The notes under the pieces are model-generated. The model had not been told where the DNA came from. It worked only from the letters and a program-made list of their open reading frames with translations, and searched no databases. From Actinomycetes bacterium (GTDB taxonomy: Bacteria > Actinomycetota > Aquicultoria > CAJVYJ01 > JAUVQD01), in assembly GCA_030610765.1 (NCBI GenBank), contig JAUWRD010000004.1, positions 1 to 42,001 on the forward strand: a stretch of DNA of 42,001 nucleotides, given 5' to 3'. Numbering within the stretch: position 1 is the stretch's first letter; the number at the start of each line of letters is the position of its first letter. A program made the position numbers and the translations under genes. This document shows positions 24,038 to 31,464 of this stretch, piece after piece.

Positions 24038-25421
24038 ACGAGGGCTAATATTTATCATCTCCTTCGTCTTTGTTTTGCTGATCGCTTTAACTTACCGGCA
24101 GGCATTTTCTGATGAGATCGCTTCGCATCCAGGCAATCATCGGGCTCTAATCGAGGAGTTTTCAATTGAGAGAGGAAAATTGCTGGCTGCCGATGGTACG
24201 ATTTTGGCCCGTAGCGAAGAAAGAAACAAAATCTACCACCGCGTTTATCCGGAAGGAAAAGTTTTCGCTTCTGTAACGGGATATTACTCACCAACCAGGG
24301 GTCGTTTTGGGCTCGAAGCGTCTTTGTCCAGGTGGTTGGCGGCCAAAGATTATTTTCGCAGTTTTGATGACTGGCGGGATTCTCTGATGAAAAGAAAGAG
24401 ACGGGGTCTCGATGTGAAATTGACGATCAGACCTGACCTGCAGATGAAATCCTGGGAGCTGCTTGAGGGTCACAGAGGAGCAATAGTTGCGCTCGATCCG
24501 CGGACGGGAGCTGTTTTAGCCCTGGCGAGCAGGCCTTCTTATGATCCAAATATGATTGACGAGAAATGGCGGGAAATTGTTTCGTCCGATGGGCTTTTAC
24601 TTAATCGTGCCACGCAGGGCCTTTACCCGCCAGGTTCAACATTTAAGATTGTGACTACCGCGGGAGCGCTGGATTCAGGAATTGCGACTCCCGATAAAAT
24701 GTATGATGGTGCGGCGTCGTTAAAAGTTTATGGCAGTCAGGTCACAAATTTTGCCAACAAAGATGTTGGAAAACTGTCTTTGGCAAAAGCATTTGCCAAA
24801 TCGACCAATACTATTTTTGCTCAAGTGGGTCTGGATCTTGGAGCTCCGCGTCTGGTGAATGCGGCAAAAAAGTTTGGCTTAGGCAAAAGCCCTCCTTTTG
24901 AATTGCCCGTTGCCAAAAGCTCGATTCCGTCCCCAGGTTCAATGGATAAAGTAATGGTGGCCTGGACAGCGGTCGGTCAAGGCAAAACTTTAGTAACGCC
25001 GCTACAGATGGCGCTTATATCGGCGGCAGTTGCCAATGAGGGTAAGGTATATCGTCCTTTTATCGTCGACACTGTCGGTGAGGAAAATGATTTGGTTTAT
25101 AGGTCGCAACGCCCGAGGCTCTGGTCTGATGCCACCACAAAAGAGACATCAAAACAGATCACGCAAATGATGGAAGATGTTGTGTTGTCCGGGACAGGAA
25201 GGGCAGCGGCGCTGACAGGTATTATGGTAGCGGGCAAGACCGGCACAGCAGAGTTCGGGAAAGAGAGTGCTCCGCATGCTTGGTTTATTGGATTCGCCCC
25301 GGCGGATGATCCAAAAATAGCGATCGCGGTATTCTTGGAGCAAGGGGGCCTTGGTGGGCAAGCGGCAGCGCCAATAGCCCGGCAGGTATTTGAAAAAGCC
25401 GTTGGCTCTGGTATTCAGTAA
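24021..25421 (+). CDS. pbpA: class B penicillin-binding protein (PbpA-like transpeptidase)
   Basis: Start at ATG 24021, overlapping the SEDS gene by 17 bp; an upstream TTG would place extra residues before the natural MNTRVRRGLIF anchor. 466 aa: a short cytosolic tail, one membrane anchor (about 8-25), a compact N-domain (RGKLLAADGTILA) and a transpeptidase with SxxK (Ser206-Lys209 in PPGSTFKI), SxN (Ser261, STN) and KTG in AGKTGTAEF. It cross-links peptidoglycan with the SEDS partner. It is short for a class B PBP, like actinobacterial PbpA, and lacks PASTA domains, which are in the kinase instead. Confidence 0.93.
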   Translation: MNTRVRRGLIFIISFVFVLLIALTYRQAFSDEIASHPGNHRALIEEFSIERGKLLAADGTILARSEERNKIYHRVYPEGKVFASVTGYYSPTRGRFGLEASLSRWLAAKDYFRSFDDWRDSLMKRKRRGLDVKLTIRPDLQMKSWELLEGHRGAIVALDPRTGAVLALASRPSYDPNMIDEKWREIVSSDGLLLNRATQGLYPPGSTFKIVTTAGALDSGIATPDKMYDGAASLKVYGSQVTNFANKDVGKLSLAKAFAKSTNTIFAQVGLDLGAPRLVNAAKKFGLGKSPPFELPVAKSSIPSPGSMDKVMVAWTAVGQGKTLVTPLQMALISAAVANEGKVYRPFIVDTVGEENDLVYRSQRPRLWSDATTKETSKQITQMMEDVVLSGTGRAAALTGIMVAGKTGTAEFGKESAPHAWFIGFAPADDPKIAIAVFLEQGGLGGQAAAPIARQVFEKAVGSGIQ

Positions 25422-25444
25422 GGCCTTTGAGCAGCAATAATTAC

Positions 25445-25473
25445 TTGTATCTAAATAGTCGTCAAGGTATTAT
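25445..25473 (+). promoter_or_regulatory. weak candidate internal promoter for pknB
   Basis: TATTAT (25468-25473) with TTGTAT (25445-25450) at 17 nt in the 119-bp pbpA-pknB gap. The -10 is good and the -35 weak. Confidence 0.3.
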
Positions 25474-25509
25474 TGACCGAGCAAAATACAGAATTTACGC
25501 GAAGCATTT

Positions 25510-25540
25510 AGGAGGGAACAAAAGATTACACTTTTGAAAA
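25510..25540 (+). promoter_or_regulatory. unusual pknB ribosome-binding site with a hairpin in the spacer
   Basis: The strong Shine-Dalgarno AGGAGGG (25510-25516) is 24 nt from the ATG at 25541, too far for normal use. Between them, CAAAAG (25519-25524) and CTTTTG (25531-25536) are perfectly complementary around a 6-nt loop. Folding removes 18 nt and leaves an effective spacing of 6 nt. An in-frame TGA at 25535-25537 forbids any earlier start. Confidence 0.5.
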
Positions 25541-27376
25541 ATGAAAGGTAAAATCTTTGGAGATCGATATAGCATAGAAGAAAAAATTGGCAGCGGCGGT
25601 ATGGCTGAAGTATATAAAGCCTTTGATCGAATCCTCAACCGGACCGTCGCGGTAAAAGTTCTGCATGCTCAATATGCGGGCGAAGAAAATTTTGTAGCTC
25701 GTTTTCGGCGCGAGGCTCAAGCAGCCGCCAATTTAAATCAACCGAACATCGTTAATATTTATGACTGGGGTGCCGAAGACGATACCTACTTTTTGGTCAT
25801 GGAATATCTGGTTGGTCGTAACCTGAAGGAAATTATTATAGATAAGGGCGCTTTGGGCCCGGATCAGATAGTGGATATAGGCAAGAAGGTCGCGTCCGCG
25901 CTTCAATCTGCTCACAAGCATCAAATTGTTCATAGGGACATAAAACCCCACAACATTGTCATTACTGATGAGGGCGAAGTAAAAGTAACTGATTTTGGAA
26001 TCGCTCGATCATCGGCGTCAAATGTTACTCAAACCGGTGCTATTTTGGGAACAGCCCATTATTTATCTCCGGAGCAGGCCAAAGGAGAAGATGTGGGCTC
26101 CGCCAGTGATATCTACTCGCTTGGCGTTGTCCTATATGAAATGGCCACCGGAAAAGTTCCTTTCAAAAGCGAAAATCCTGTGGCCGTGGCTTTAAAACAC
26201 ATACAAGACGAGCCAGTGCCACCGAGTGAGATAAATCCCCTTATACCAGCCGGGCTTGAACGCGTTGTGATGAAGGCTATGTCTAAAAACCCGGAAGATC
26301 GCTATCAGTCTGCTTTTGAGCTTCGCGATGACCTTTCTCATTATTCAGAAGGTCCGCGTGGTTACGCTGGGACGGGCGAAGAATCCGAAAGCGACAGGAC
26401 CATGGTTTTGCCAAATGCGCTGGGTGAAAGTAACTCTAAGCGTGAAAAAAAGAGCGGACCCAAGCGCGCCCGGATTATTGGCTTTATCTTGATTTTGATC
26501 CTTCTTTTCGCTGGTACCGCTTGGGCCACGAGCTTTTTTCTCGGCCGTCCGGTTCAGAATGTCGTACCCGATCTTGCCGGTAAAACAGTGCCGGAAGCAA
26601 AGAAGATTCTAGATAAAAGCGAATTGAAATATGAGATTAGCGCCAGGGTTTTTGATAGTGAAGTCGACGCGGGAAAAATAATTTCGCAGACACCTGTCAG
26701 CGGAAAAGAATTGCCTACCGGCGGCATTGTGACTCTACGAGTGAGCAAGGGGACTGAAAAGGTCGCCGTGCCCGACCTTTCGAATAGGTTTCTTAACGAC
26801 GCAATGCGAGAATTGTCGCAGCGCGATTTAAATGTCGGCAGTATTCAAAGAGATTACAATGACACGATTGCCGATGACTACGTTATCTCACATGAACCTT
26901 CAGGCGAGGCTAGGGTTGAGAAAGGCACGTCAGTGAAGTTGTTGGTCAGCAAGGGGCCGAGGCCGCTGAAAGTACCTTACCTGAAAGGTAAGTCGTTTGG
27001 TGAGGCCAAAACTATTTTGGATTCCATGGGTCTAGTTGCGGAGCGGCAAGAAGAGAGCGATGAGGAAATCGCTGTCGAGCAAGTCTTGCGTCAGGATCCC
27101 GCTCAGGGAGTTTCCATTTTGAAGGGCGAAACTGTTACCGTTTGGATAAGCAAAGGCCCCGTTCTTTTGAGTGTTCCGTCTGTCCTTGGTTTAAGTGAGA
27201 AAGCGGCCAAAGACGAGCTTGAGAGTACCGGTTTTACAGTCCAGGTGAAAGATGGCATTTCTGCAAAGGACCTCTACGGAAAAGTTGTGGAGCAAAGGCC
27301 GGAAGACGGAGCGTCGGTGCGTCGCGGAATAACCATTACGATTTGGATAGGAAAAAAAGCCGCTGACAGTGATTGA
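25541..27376 (+). CDS. pknB: PknB-type Ser/Thr kinase with four PASTA domains
   Basis: 611 aa. The cytosolic kinase (about 8-265) has IGSGGMAEVYKA, Lys39 in VAVKV, HRDIKPHN, DFGIA and GTAHYLSPEQ. An acidic/basic juxtamembrane region follows, then one transmembrane helix (about 310-330, IIGFILILILLFAGTAW) and four extracellular PASTA repeats beginning near VPDLAGKTVPEA, VPDLSNRFLNDA, VPYLKGKSFGEA and VPSVLGLSEKAA. PASTA domains bind muropeptides or lipid II and tune kinase activity to wall synthesis; this is the standard last gene of the cluster. ATG 25541 is the only possible start, and its ribosome-binding site is atypical. Confidence 0.95.
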   Translation: MKGKIFGDRYSIEEKIGSGGMAEVYKAFDRILNRTVAVKVLHAQYAGEENFVARFRREAQAAANLNQPNIVNIYDWGAEDDTYFLVMEYLVGRNLKEIIIDKGALGPDQIVDIGKKVASALQSAHKHQIVHRDIKPHNIVITDEGEVKVTDFGIARSSASNVTQTGAILGTAHYLSPEQAKGEDVGSASDIYSLGVVLYEMATGKVPFKSENPVAVALKHIQDEPVPPSEINPLIPAGLERVVMKAMSKNPEDRYQSAFELRDDLSHYSEGPRGYAGTGEESESDRTMVLPNALGESNSKREKKSGPKRARIIGFILILILLFAGTAWATSFFLGRPVQNVVPDLAGKTVPEAKKILDKSELKYEISARVFDSEVDAGKIISQTPVSGKELPTGGIVTLRVSKGTEKVAVPDLSNRFLNDAMRELSQRDLNVGSIQRDYNDTIADDYVISHEPSGEARVEKGTSVKLLVSKGPRPLKVPYLKGKSFGEAKTILDSMGLVAERQEESDEEIAVEQVLRQDPAQGVSILKGETVTVWISKGPVLLSVPSVLGLSEKAAKDELESTGFTVQVKDGISAKDLYGKVVEQRPEDGASVRRGITITIWIGKKAADSD

Positions 27377-27403
27377 AGCGGTATGGTTTGATCCCGGTCA
27401 GCT

Positions 27404-27796
27404 ATGGAAAGAAATAAAGGTACAAGCGCCTGTGATATGATGGAAATGAAAAACATGTCGACAAATAAAAAATCTTTCTCCGAACTTATCATCGAGCTTA
27501 TTGAATTGACTCAAACCTTCTTTAGGCAAGAGCTTAAATCGACTATTGATAACATCGTCGTCGGGCCGCTAAAGAAGGTTGGTTTCTGGCTGGCCCTAAC
27601 ACTTGTGGCAGCGACGCTTTTCTCTTTGGCTCTGATCTTTCTGGCAGTAGGAGCTTTCCAGCTTCTGGCGACTTTGGTTGGCGCGACATGGATGGCCTAT
27701 CTAATAATCGGAGTGGTCTTATTTCTTGTGGCGGGCTTGCTGCTTATTCTTCGACCCGGTGGTGGTGTCCGTGGAAAAAAACGAAGTGACGCTTGA
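27404..27796 (+). CDS. holin-X/DUF1469-like small membrane protein
   Basis: 130 aa from the first ATG; the ATG at 27455 (giving MSTNKKSF) is an equally possible start, since neither has a clear Shine-Dalgarno. The amphipathic N-terminal helix (SELIIELIELTQTFFRQELKS) is followed by two transmembrane helices (about 63-87 and 93-116) and a basic tail. This is the layout of the actinobacterial 'holin-X, superfamily III' (DUF1469) proteins, which are chromosomal membrane proteins of unknown function rather than phage holins. Overlaps the next small gene by 26 bp. Confidence 0.6.
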   Translation: MERNKGTSACDMMEMKNMSTNKKSFSELIIELIELTQTFFRQELKSTIDNIVVGPLKKVGFWLALTLVAATLFSLALIFLAVGAFQLLATLVGATWMAYLIIGVVLFLVAGLLLILRPGGGVRGKKRSDA

Positions 27797-27962
27797 AGAT
27801 CTTAAGAAGAAGATTGATCAAGTTAATCTGACGGTCAAGACAGTTGTAAAAAGTGAGAAGGTAAAGATCGCTCTGATCTCGGGGGCTGTTGTCTTAACGG
27901 CGATTTCCTTCAGCTATTTTCTTGGAAAAAGAAGAGGCCGGGCTCGCGTCAATCGGAACTAG
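27771..27962 (+). CDS. small single-TM protein, 63 aa
   Basis: Start at GTG 27771 preceded by GGTGG, inside the end of the holin-X-like gene. A TTG at 27726 would add a Cys-rich extension that is clearly the shadow of the upstream gene. The product has a charged helical N-terminus (EDLKKKIDQVNLTVKTVVKSEKVK), one transmembrane helix (about 34-51) and an Arg-rich tail (GKRRGRARVNRN). Pairing of a DUF1469-like protein with a short one-TM protein suggests they work together; the function is unknown. Its 3' end overlaps a convergent gene by 14 bp. Confidence 0.6.
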   Translation: MEKNEVTLEDLKKKIDQVNLTVKTVVKSEKVKIALISGAVVLTAISFSYFLGKRRGRARVNRN

Positions 27963-28362
27963 CTTTGTAAGCGTACTTATCGACCAATGCCATCAGCTTG
28001 CTGCTCGATTCGAATTGGGGTGCTTCGCCGTCAGGCCCGACAAATCTACCTTTTAACGGCTCATCGCCCTCAAGTTCAATTGTTATTGGAACGGAGTCAT
28101 CGGGCATGTCTGCCGCGCCCAATCGTTCTTCTCCTGGTTCGCGGCTGGCACCAACTGCGTATCCGGCCTTTAAAAGCCCGATAAGCTCGTGCAGTTGATA
28201 GAAAAAGATTGGCGTTGTTCGTGTCATGTTTCGACAGTAAGTCGCACCTATCTCAAATTCAATAGGCTTATCAGATGGCCCGCTCTTTTGCTGCGCTTCC
28301 TTTTTCTTGATCTCCTCGACGTAATCTTTTTCGAATAGATATAGATCAAAAAAAACCGTCAT
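27949..28362 (-). CDS. hypothetical protein, 137 aa
   Basis: I do not recognise this protein. It is soluble and mixed-charge, with a basic Lys/Gln-rich helix near residues 15-28, a beta-rich middle (EFEIGATYCRNMTRTTPIFFYQLHELIGLLKAGYAVG), then an acidic stretch (PITIELEGDEPLKGRFVGPDGEAPQ) and a C-terminal helix. It starts 15 bp after the cyclophilin stop codon on the same strand and is probably translated from the same mRNA. The last 14 bp overlap the convergent 63-aa membrane-protein gene. Confidence 0.65.
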   Translation of the reverse strand: MTVFFDLYLFEKDYVEEIKKKEAQQKSGPSDKPIEFEIGATYCRNMTRTTPIFFYQLHELIGLLKAGYAVGASREPGEERLGAADMPDDSVPITIELEGDEPLKGRFVGPDGEAPQFESSSKLMALVDKYAYKASSD

Positions 28363-28377
28363 TGTCTCGGTCCGCTA

Positions 28378-29028
28378 CTATTCTGGGCTTGTTGGTTCAA
28401 GGTAGACCCTACTCATTACATCGCCAATGGCGAGCTTGTCAATGACTTCGTCTCCCTCAACGACCTGACCAAAAACTGTGTATTGTCCGTCTAGAGAGGG
28501 TTGCGGTGCTATGCAAATATAAAACTGGCTTCCGGCACTATCCGGACTACTACTGCGCGCCATGGCCACGGTGCCTCTGAGATGTTTCTTCTCATTAAAC
28601 TCTGCTTTGATTTGATAGCCTGGGCCCCCGGTTCCATCACCCTTAGGGTCGCCGCCCTGCACAACAAAGCCTGGTACAATTCGGTGAAACTTTAATCCAT
28701 TGTAGAAACCTTTCTGGATTAGTGTGACAAAATTTTCCACCGTCTTTGGCGCCACGTCTGCGTGAAGCGCGATGATCATCGTTCCTTTGTCAGTCTCAAT
28801 TATTACTCTCTGATCCTCATTTGTTGGTGTATTCGTAGCATCCTCCTCGTTGATGACTTCCTTCTCGGTTGTTACTGGTTGACTCTTGGGTTTTTTCTTT
28901 TCCACTTTTGGTCTGCTGCCGAAACCTGTTATGGTCAAGTCGATGGTTTGACTCAAAATACCAACGACCGCAACGATCGCGATAAGAAATGCACCCCCAA
29001 ATATTAACTTATTCTTATGCTTACTCAT
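28378..29028 (-). CDS. membrane-anchored cyclophilin-type peptidyl-prolyl isomerase
   Basis: Start at ATG 29028, where AGGAGG lies 8 nt upstream; the longer frame from 29115 begins upstream of the promoter. 216 aa: an N-terminal signal anchor (about 8-28), a Lys/Pro/Thr-rich linker and a compact bacterial cyclophilin domain with FHRIVPGFVVQGGD (the catalytic Arg), GTVAMAR, DSAGSQFYI and YTVFGQVVEGDEVI. It catalyses cis-trans isomerisation of Xaa-Pro bonds; the anchor puts the enzyme outside the membrane, where it may help fold exported proteins. Followed by an unknown gene. Confidence 0.92.
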   Translation of the reverse strand: MSKHKNKLIFGGAFLIAIVAVVGILSQTIDLTITGFGSRPKVEKKKPKSQPVTTEKEVINEEDATNTPTNEDQRVIIETDKGTMIIALHADVAPKTVENFVTLIQKGFYNGLKFHRIVPGFVVQGGDPKGDGTGGPGYQIKAEFNEKKHLRGTVAMARSSSPDSAGSQFYICIAPQPSLDGQYTVFGQVVEGDEVIDKLAIGDVMSRVYLEPTSPE

Positions 29029-29053
29029 ATACTGATCCTCCTTGACCTTGGCA

Positions 29054-29082
29054 ATTTTATCACAGCTGATAGCCTTCTCCAA
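29054..29082 (-). promoter_or_regulatory. candidate promoter of the cyclophilin operon
   Basis: On the minus strand, TTGGAG (29082-29077), a 17-nt spacer and TAAAAT (29059-29054) lie about 25 nt before the start at 29028, with room for the AGGAGG site. Confidence 0.45.
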
Positions 29083-29132
29083 TTCCCGGCTGCGCACTAA
29101 GCGCAAGAAATTCACGTTTTTCTAGAAAACAT

Positions 29133-29161
29133 TTGGCGTGACCTCCAGATTTTGTTATCCT
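29133..29161 (+). promoter_or_regulatory. candidate promoter giving a leaderless sortase mRNA
   Basis: TTGGCG (29133-29138), a 17-nt spacer and TATCCT (29156-29161) are followed after exactly 6 nt by GTG at 29168. That is where transcription would begin, so the start codon would be the first base of the RNA. Confidence 0.45.
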
Positions 29162-29167
29162 AAGGTC

Positions 29168-30463
29168 GTGCCGATCTCTAATTATCCCGCGGCAACTTTA
29201 AAAAATGTGAGCTTCAATCAACCGGACAAAAAGAACCGGCGGCGTTTTTCTACGCTATTAATTATAGTCGGTATCGCGGTTATCGCTTCCCCCTTCGTAA
29301 CTGAAATCTATGGCTATTTTGTAAAGGATCGTCTCAATCAAGAGTGGGCGAAGCAAATCACCGAACAAAAAGAGGAGGCAATTACCGCCGCCATAGACCA
29401 AGCTGATCGTCTCGGAGATAGGACAGTCGCATCGGAAGAGGACATTCTTAGGAAAGCTACCGGGATAGTTGGCGATTTGGACGGAGATGAATTTCCACTA
29501 ACTAAGATCAGGATTCCAAAAATAGATCTCGAGCAAGTTGTTCTCAAGGGAGTTAGTCCCGAAGTCCTAAAGAACGGACCCGGCCATTATACGGGCACGG
29601 CTTTACCAGGGCAAAGAGGGAATATAGGGATCGCCGGCCATCGCGTAACGTATACCCATCCGTTTAATCGGATAGACGAGTTGGATTCCGGTGACAAGGT
29701 CATTTTAGAAACGATAGACAATATATATGAATATCGAGTCACATCAAAACAACAGCTTGAACCCAATGATTTGCAGGCCCTAAAACCGACAAAAGACGCC
29801 AGAGTGACGCTAACGACGTGCGCACCAAAGTACAGCGCCAGGTATAGATTAGACGTCCAAGCTTCATTGGTGAAAATCGTTCCCACTCATCAGCCTTCGC
29901 TGGTGCGTCGTTTAGTAAACCGGCTGGCCAAGCCTGCGCCGAGGAAATTGCCTAAGAGCATATTGGATCTGGCTTTACCAAGAGGGCAAGCAGGTGTCGC
30001 AAACGATCCGGAAGATATTGACGCGCGACTATATCTCGGTATGATATATCGCAATACTGGTCAATATAAGGAAGCAGCTGAGCAGCTCAACAAGGCAATC
30101 GAGTTAGACGAAACTCGGCCGGAGCCTTACTACGAATTATCATTCGTATACGAAAAAAATAATCAAATTAATAAAGCTATTAGTGTGTTGGCAAAGGCCA
30201 TTGAGCGCGCGCCGGAATTTGAGTGGGCCTATTATCGACTGGGTACCATTTATCTCGACTCCGGAAAGATCGATAAAGCTGTTCAAGTTTTAAAAGCGAC
30301 GCTCGCGCTCAACCCACTGTCAGCGGACACTCATTTTTTCTTGGGTCAAGCTTATGAAAAACAAGGAGAGCCAGAATTAGCGTTGGCCGAATACGAAGAA
30401 TCATTAGAGTATGTTCCAGATTTCCTGGAAGCCAAAGCTGCGATAAGGCGACTTGCGAACTAA
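29168..30463 (+). CDS. class E sortase fused to a C-terminal TPR domain
   Basis: Start taken at GTG 29168, which coincides with the predicted transcript start; the frame can also begin at GTG 29138. 431 aa: a cytosolic basic N-terminus, one membrane helix (about 29-50), and a sortase domain (about 110-236) with His158 (GIAGHRVTYTHPF), Cys218 (TLTTC) and Arg227 (YSARYRL) in the expected order. After a basic linker, about four tetratricopeptide repeats follow (281-416; for example ARLYLGMIYRNTGQYKEAAEQLNKAIELD). Sortase E joins proteins with LAxTG-type signals to the cell wall. TPR fusion is not the usual sortase E design; the repeats would lie outside the membrane and may dock substrates. A candidate substrate is encoded convergently next door. 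Confidence 0.88.
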   Translation: MPISNYPAATLKNVSFNQPDKKNRRRFSTLLIIVGIAVIASPFVTEIYGYFVKDRLNQEWAKQITEQKEEAITAAIDQADRLGDRTVASEEDILRKATGIVGDLDGDEFPLTKIRIPKIDLEQVVLKGVSPEVLKNGPGHYTGTALPGQRGNIGIAGHRVTYTHPFNRIDELDSGDKVILETIDNIYEYRVTSKQQLEPNDLQALKPTKDARVTLTTCAPKYSARYRLDVQASLVKIVPTHQPSLVRRLVNRLAKPAPRKLPKSILDLALPRGQAGVANDPEDIDARLYLGMIYRNTGQYKEAAEQLNKAIELDETRPEPYYELSFVYEKNNQINKAISVLAKAIERAPEFEWAYYRLGTIYLDSGKIDKAVQVLKATLALNPLSADTHFFLGQAYEKQGEPELALAEYEESLEYVPDFLEAKAAIRRLAN

Positions 30464-30781
30464 TCTAAAGCCTCTGTGACTCCCGGCACGATCACCATGA
30501 TGTCAATCGCAAATGTAGCTCTCAGCCACCTCAGTCACGGCCTCATTAACCGACCCTAACGAAGTCTTTAAGTGAGAGAGCGTACATGTTATTTAAGTGA
30601 CTGAACTAAAGATGAGGAAAACGCTGTAGATGCGGTTTTTCGGAAAAACATTCGAACTCGACCCAAAGCTTCAGATGCCAGGCTGACAAAATCAGATGTG
30701 AGTGAGCGTATGATTATTATGTGATTCGAACAGAAGATTTTGGAGAACGCAGCAGATGGAGTTTTGCGTCGAATTCGCGTT
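30464..30781. other. gene-poor gap between sortase and cytochrome genes
   Basis: No convincing intact gene lies in these 318 bp and I find no hairpin with a T-run to end the two convergent genes. The only structure seen is a pair of diverged direct repeats (30603-30642 and 30728-30768). Confidence 0.5.
30603..30768. repeat. diverged 40-bp direct repeat, coding-like
   Basis: 30603-30642 and 30728-30768 align with about 30 of 41 identical positions and one 1-nt gap. In one plus-strand frame they read ENAVDAVFR and ENAADGVLR, with mismatches mainly at third positions or conservative. Neither copy has an intact start, so these may be remnants of a duplicated small gene. Confidence 0.4.
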
Positions 30782-31279
30782 CTATCTGCGACGGCGTAAC
30801 CAAGTGCCACCGGAAATCAAAGCTCCGCCACTCAAAACAAGCTGCCACAACTCTACTCCTGTTTCAGCTTGCTCATCAAATGGAAGTTCTTGTGCGGGAG
30901 CTGCAGCACTCGGAGCAGCCACTGCTGGTTCCGTCTGCGTGCTTTGCGTTGGTTCCGGTTGTGCTTGTTGAACCGGGGTGGTTTGGGCGACCTCGCCTAC
31001 TCCGTAGTTTTCAGCTAACCAGCCGATTACGGCATCGCGCTCGGCATCAGTCAAACTGGCGCCTCGTTCTATTTCTTTCTTGACGAGTTTCGACCATTCA
31101 GTTTTGCTTTTTTTTGCTTCACGAATACGATCTGCCATATGACAAGCCGTACACTTACCCGTTACGACCGTTTCCGGGTCGATTGCTGCCATTGATATTG
31201 ACGGAAACAGCAATAAAATGGCTGTCGTTAATATAACGGCGATCATAAACTTACTTTTCGTCACCATGCTCCGTTCCAT
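30782..31279 (-). CDS. secreted monohaem c-type cytochrome with a sortase-type C-terminal sorting signal
   Basis: Start at ATG 31279, downstream of a good promoter that excludes the longer frame from 31384. 165 aa: a signal peptide (about 1-31, cleaved near SMA/A), one haem-binding CTACH (43-47) in a small domain of the W...V...GASLTDAERDAVIGWLAENYG type (about 33-94), a Gln/Pro/Thr/Ala-rich linker (about 97-131), then QAETG (137-141), a hydrophobic segment (142-160) and a terminal RRRR. That tail has the three-part layout of a cell-wall sorting signal, and AETG resembles the LAxTG motif of class E sortases. No Met occurs where such domains usually carry the sixth ligand (Glu69 instead), so haem ligation may be unusual. 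It is convergent with the sortase gene. Confidence 0.82.
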   Translation of the reverse strand: MERSMVTKSKFMIAVILTTAILLLFPSISMAAIDPETVVTGKCTACHMADRIREAKKSKTEWSKLVKKEIERGASLTDAERDAVIGWLAENYGVGEVAQTTPVQQAQPEPTQSTQTEPAVAAPSAAAPAQELPFDEQAETGVELWQLVLSGGALISGGTWLRRRR

Positions 31280-31334
31280 ATTGCTTTCTCTGCCAGGCCT
31301 TTTATCGGTCATTACGCCTAACATACTTAAAAGG

Positions 31335-31363
31335 ATAATACCATATATTCCCCATTGTCGCAA
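31335..31363 (-). promoter_or_regulatory. promoter of the cytochrome gene
   Basis: On the minus strand, TTGCGA (31363-31358), a 17-nt spacer and TATTAT (31340-31335) predict a leader of about 50 nt to the ATG at 31279. Confidence 0.5.
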
Positions 31364-31425
31364 TTGGCAAAAGCTAAACACCATTATTATAAGGAGAAAA
31401 ACGCGCTTTCTTGTAATTTAGTACT

Positions 31426-31452
31426 AAAAGTTTCTCGCGTTCGTGTCGATAC
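31426..31452 (+). promoter_or_regulatory. sigma-28/sigma-D-like promoter of the chemosensory operon
   Basis: AAAAGTTT (31426-31433), an 11-nt spacer and GTCGATAC (31445-31452) match the FliA consensus TAAAGTTT-N11-GCCGATAA at 7/8 and 6/8. It also fits the Bacillus sigma-D form, TAAA-N16-GTCGATAC. It lies 70 bp before the first CheW gene. The match is by eye; no flagellar sigma factor is in the window. Confidence 0.5.
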
Positions 31453-31464
31453 TCAAAATAACAG

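Noticed and set aside
27404-27796. Phage holin and prophage remnant
   Set aside because: DUF1469-type 'holin-X' proteins are ordinary chromosomal membrane proteins in actinobacteria, and no other phage gene is nearby.
30589-30810. 73-aa minus-strand frame in the sortase-cytochrome gap
   Set aside because: It overlaps the end of the cytochrome gene, has no clear ribosome-binding site, and its internal repeats are explained by the DNA repeat, whose better coding pattern is on the plus strand.
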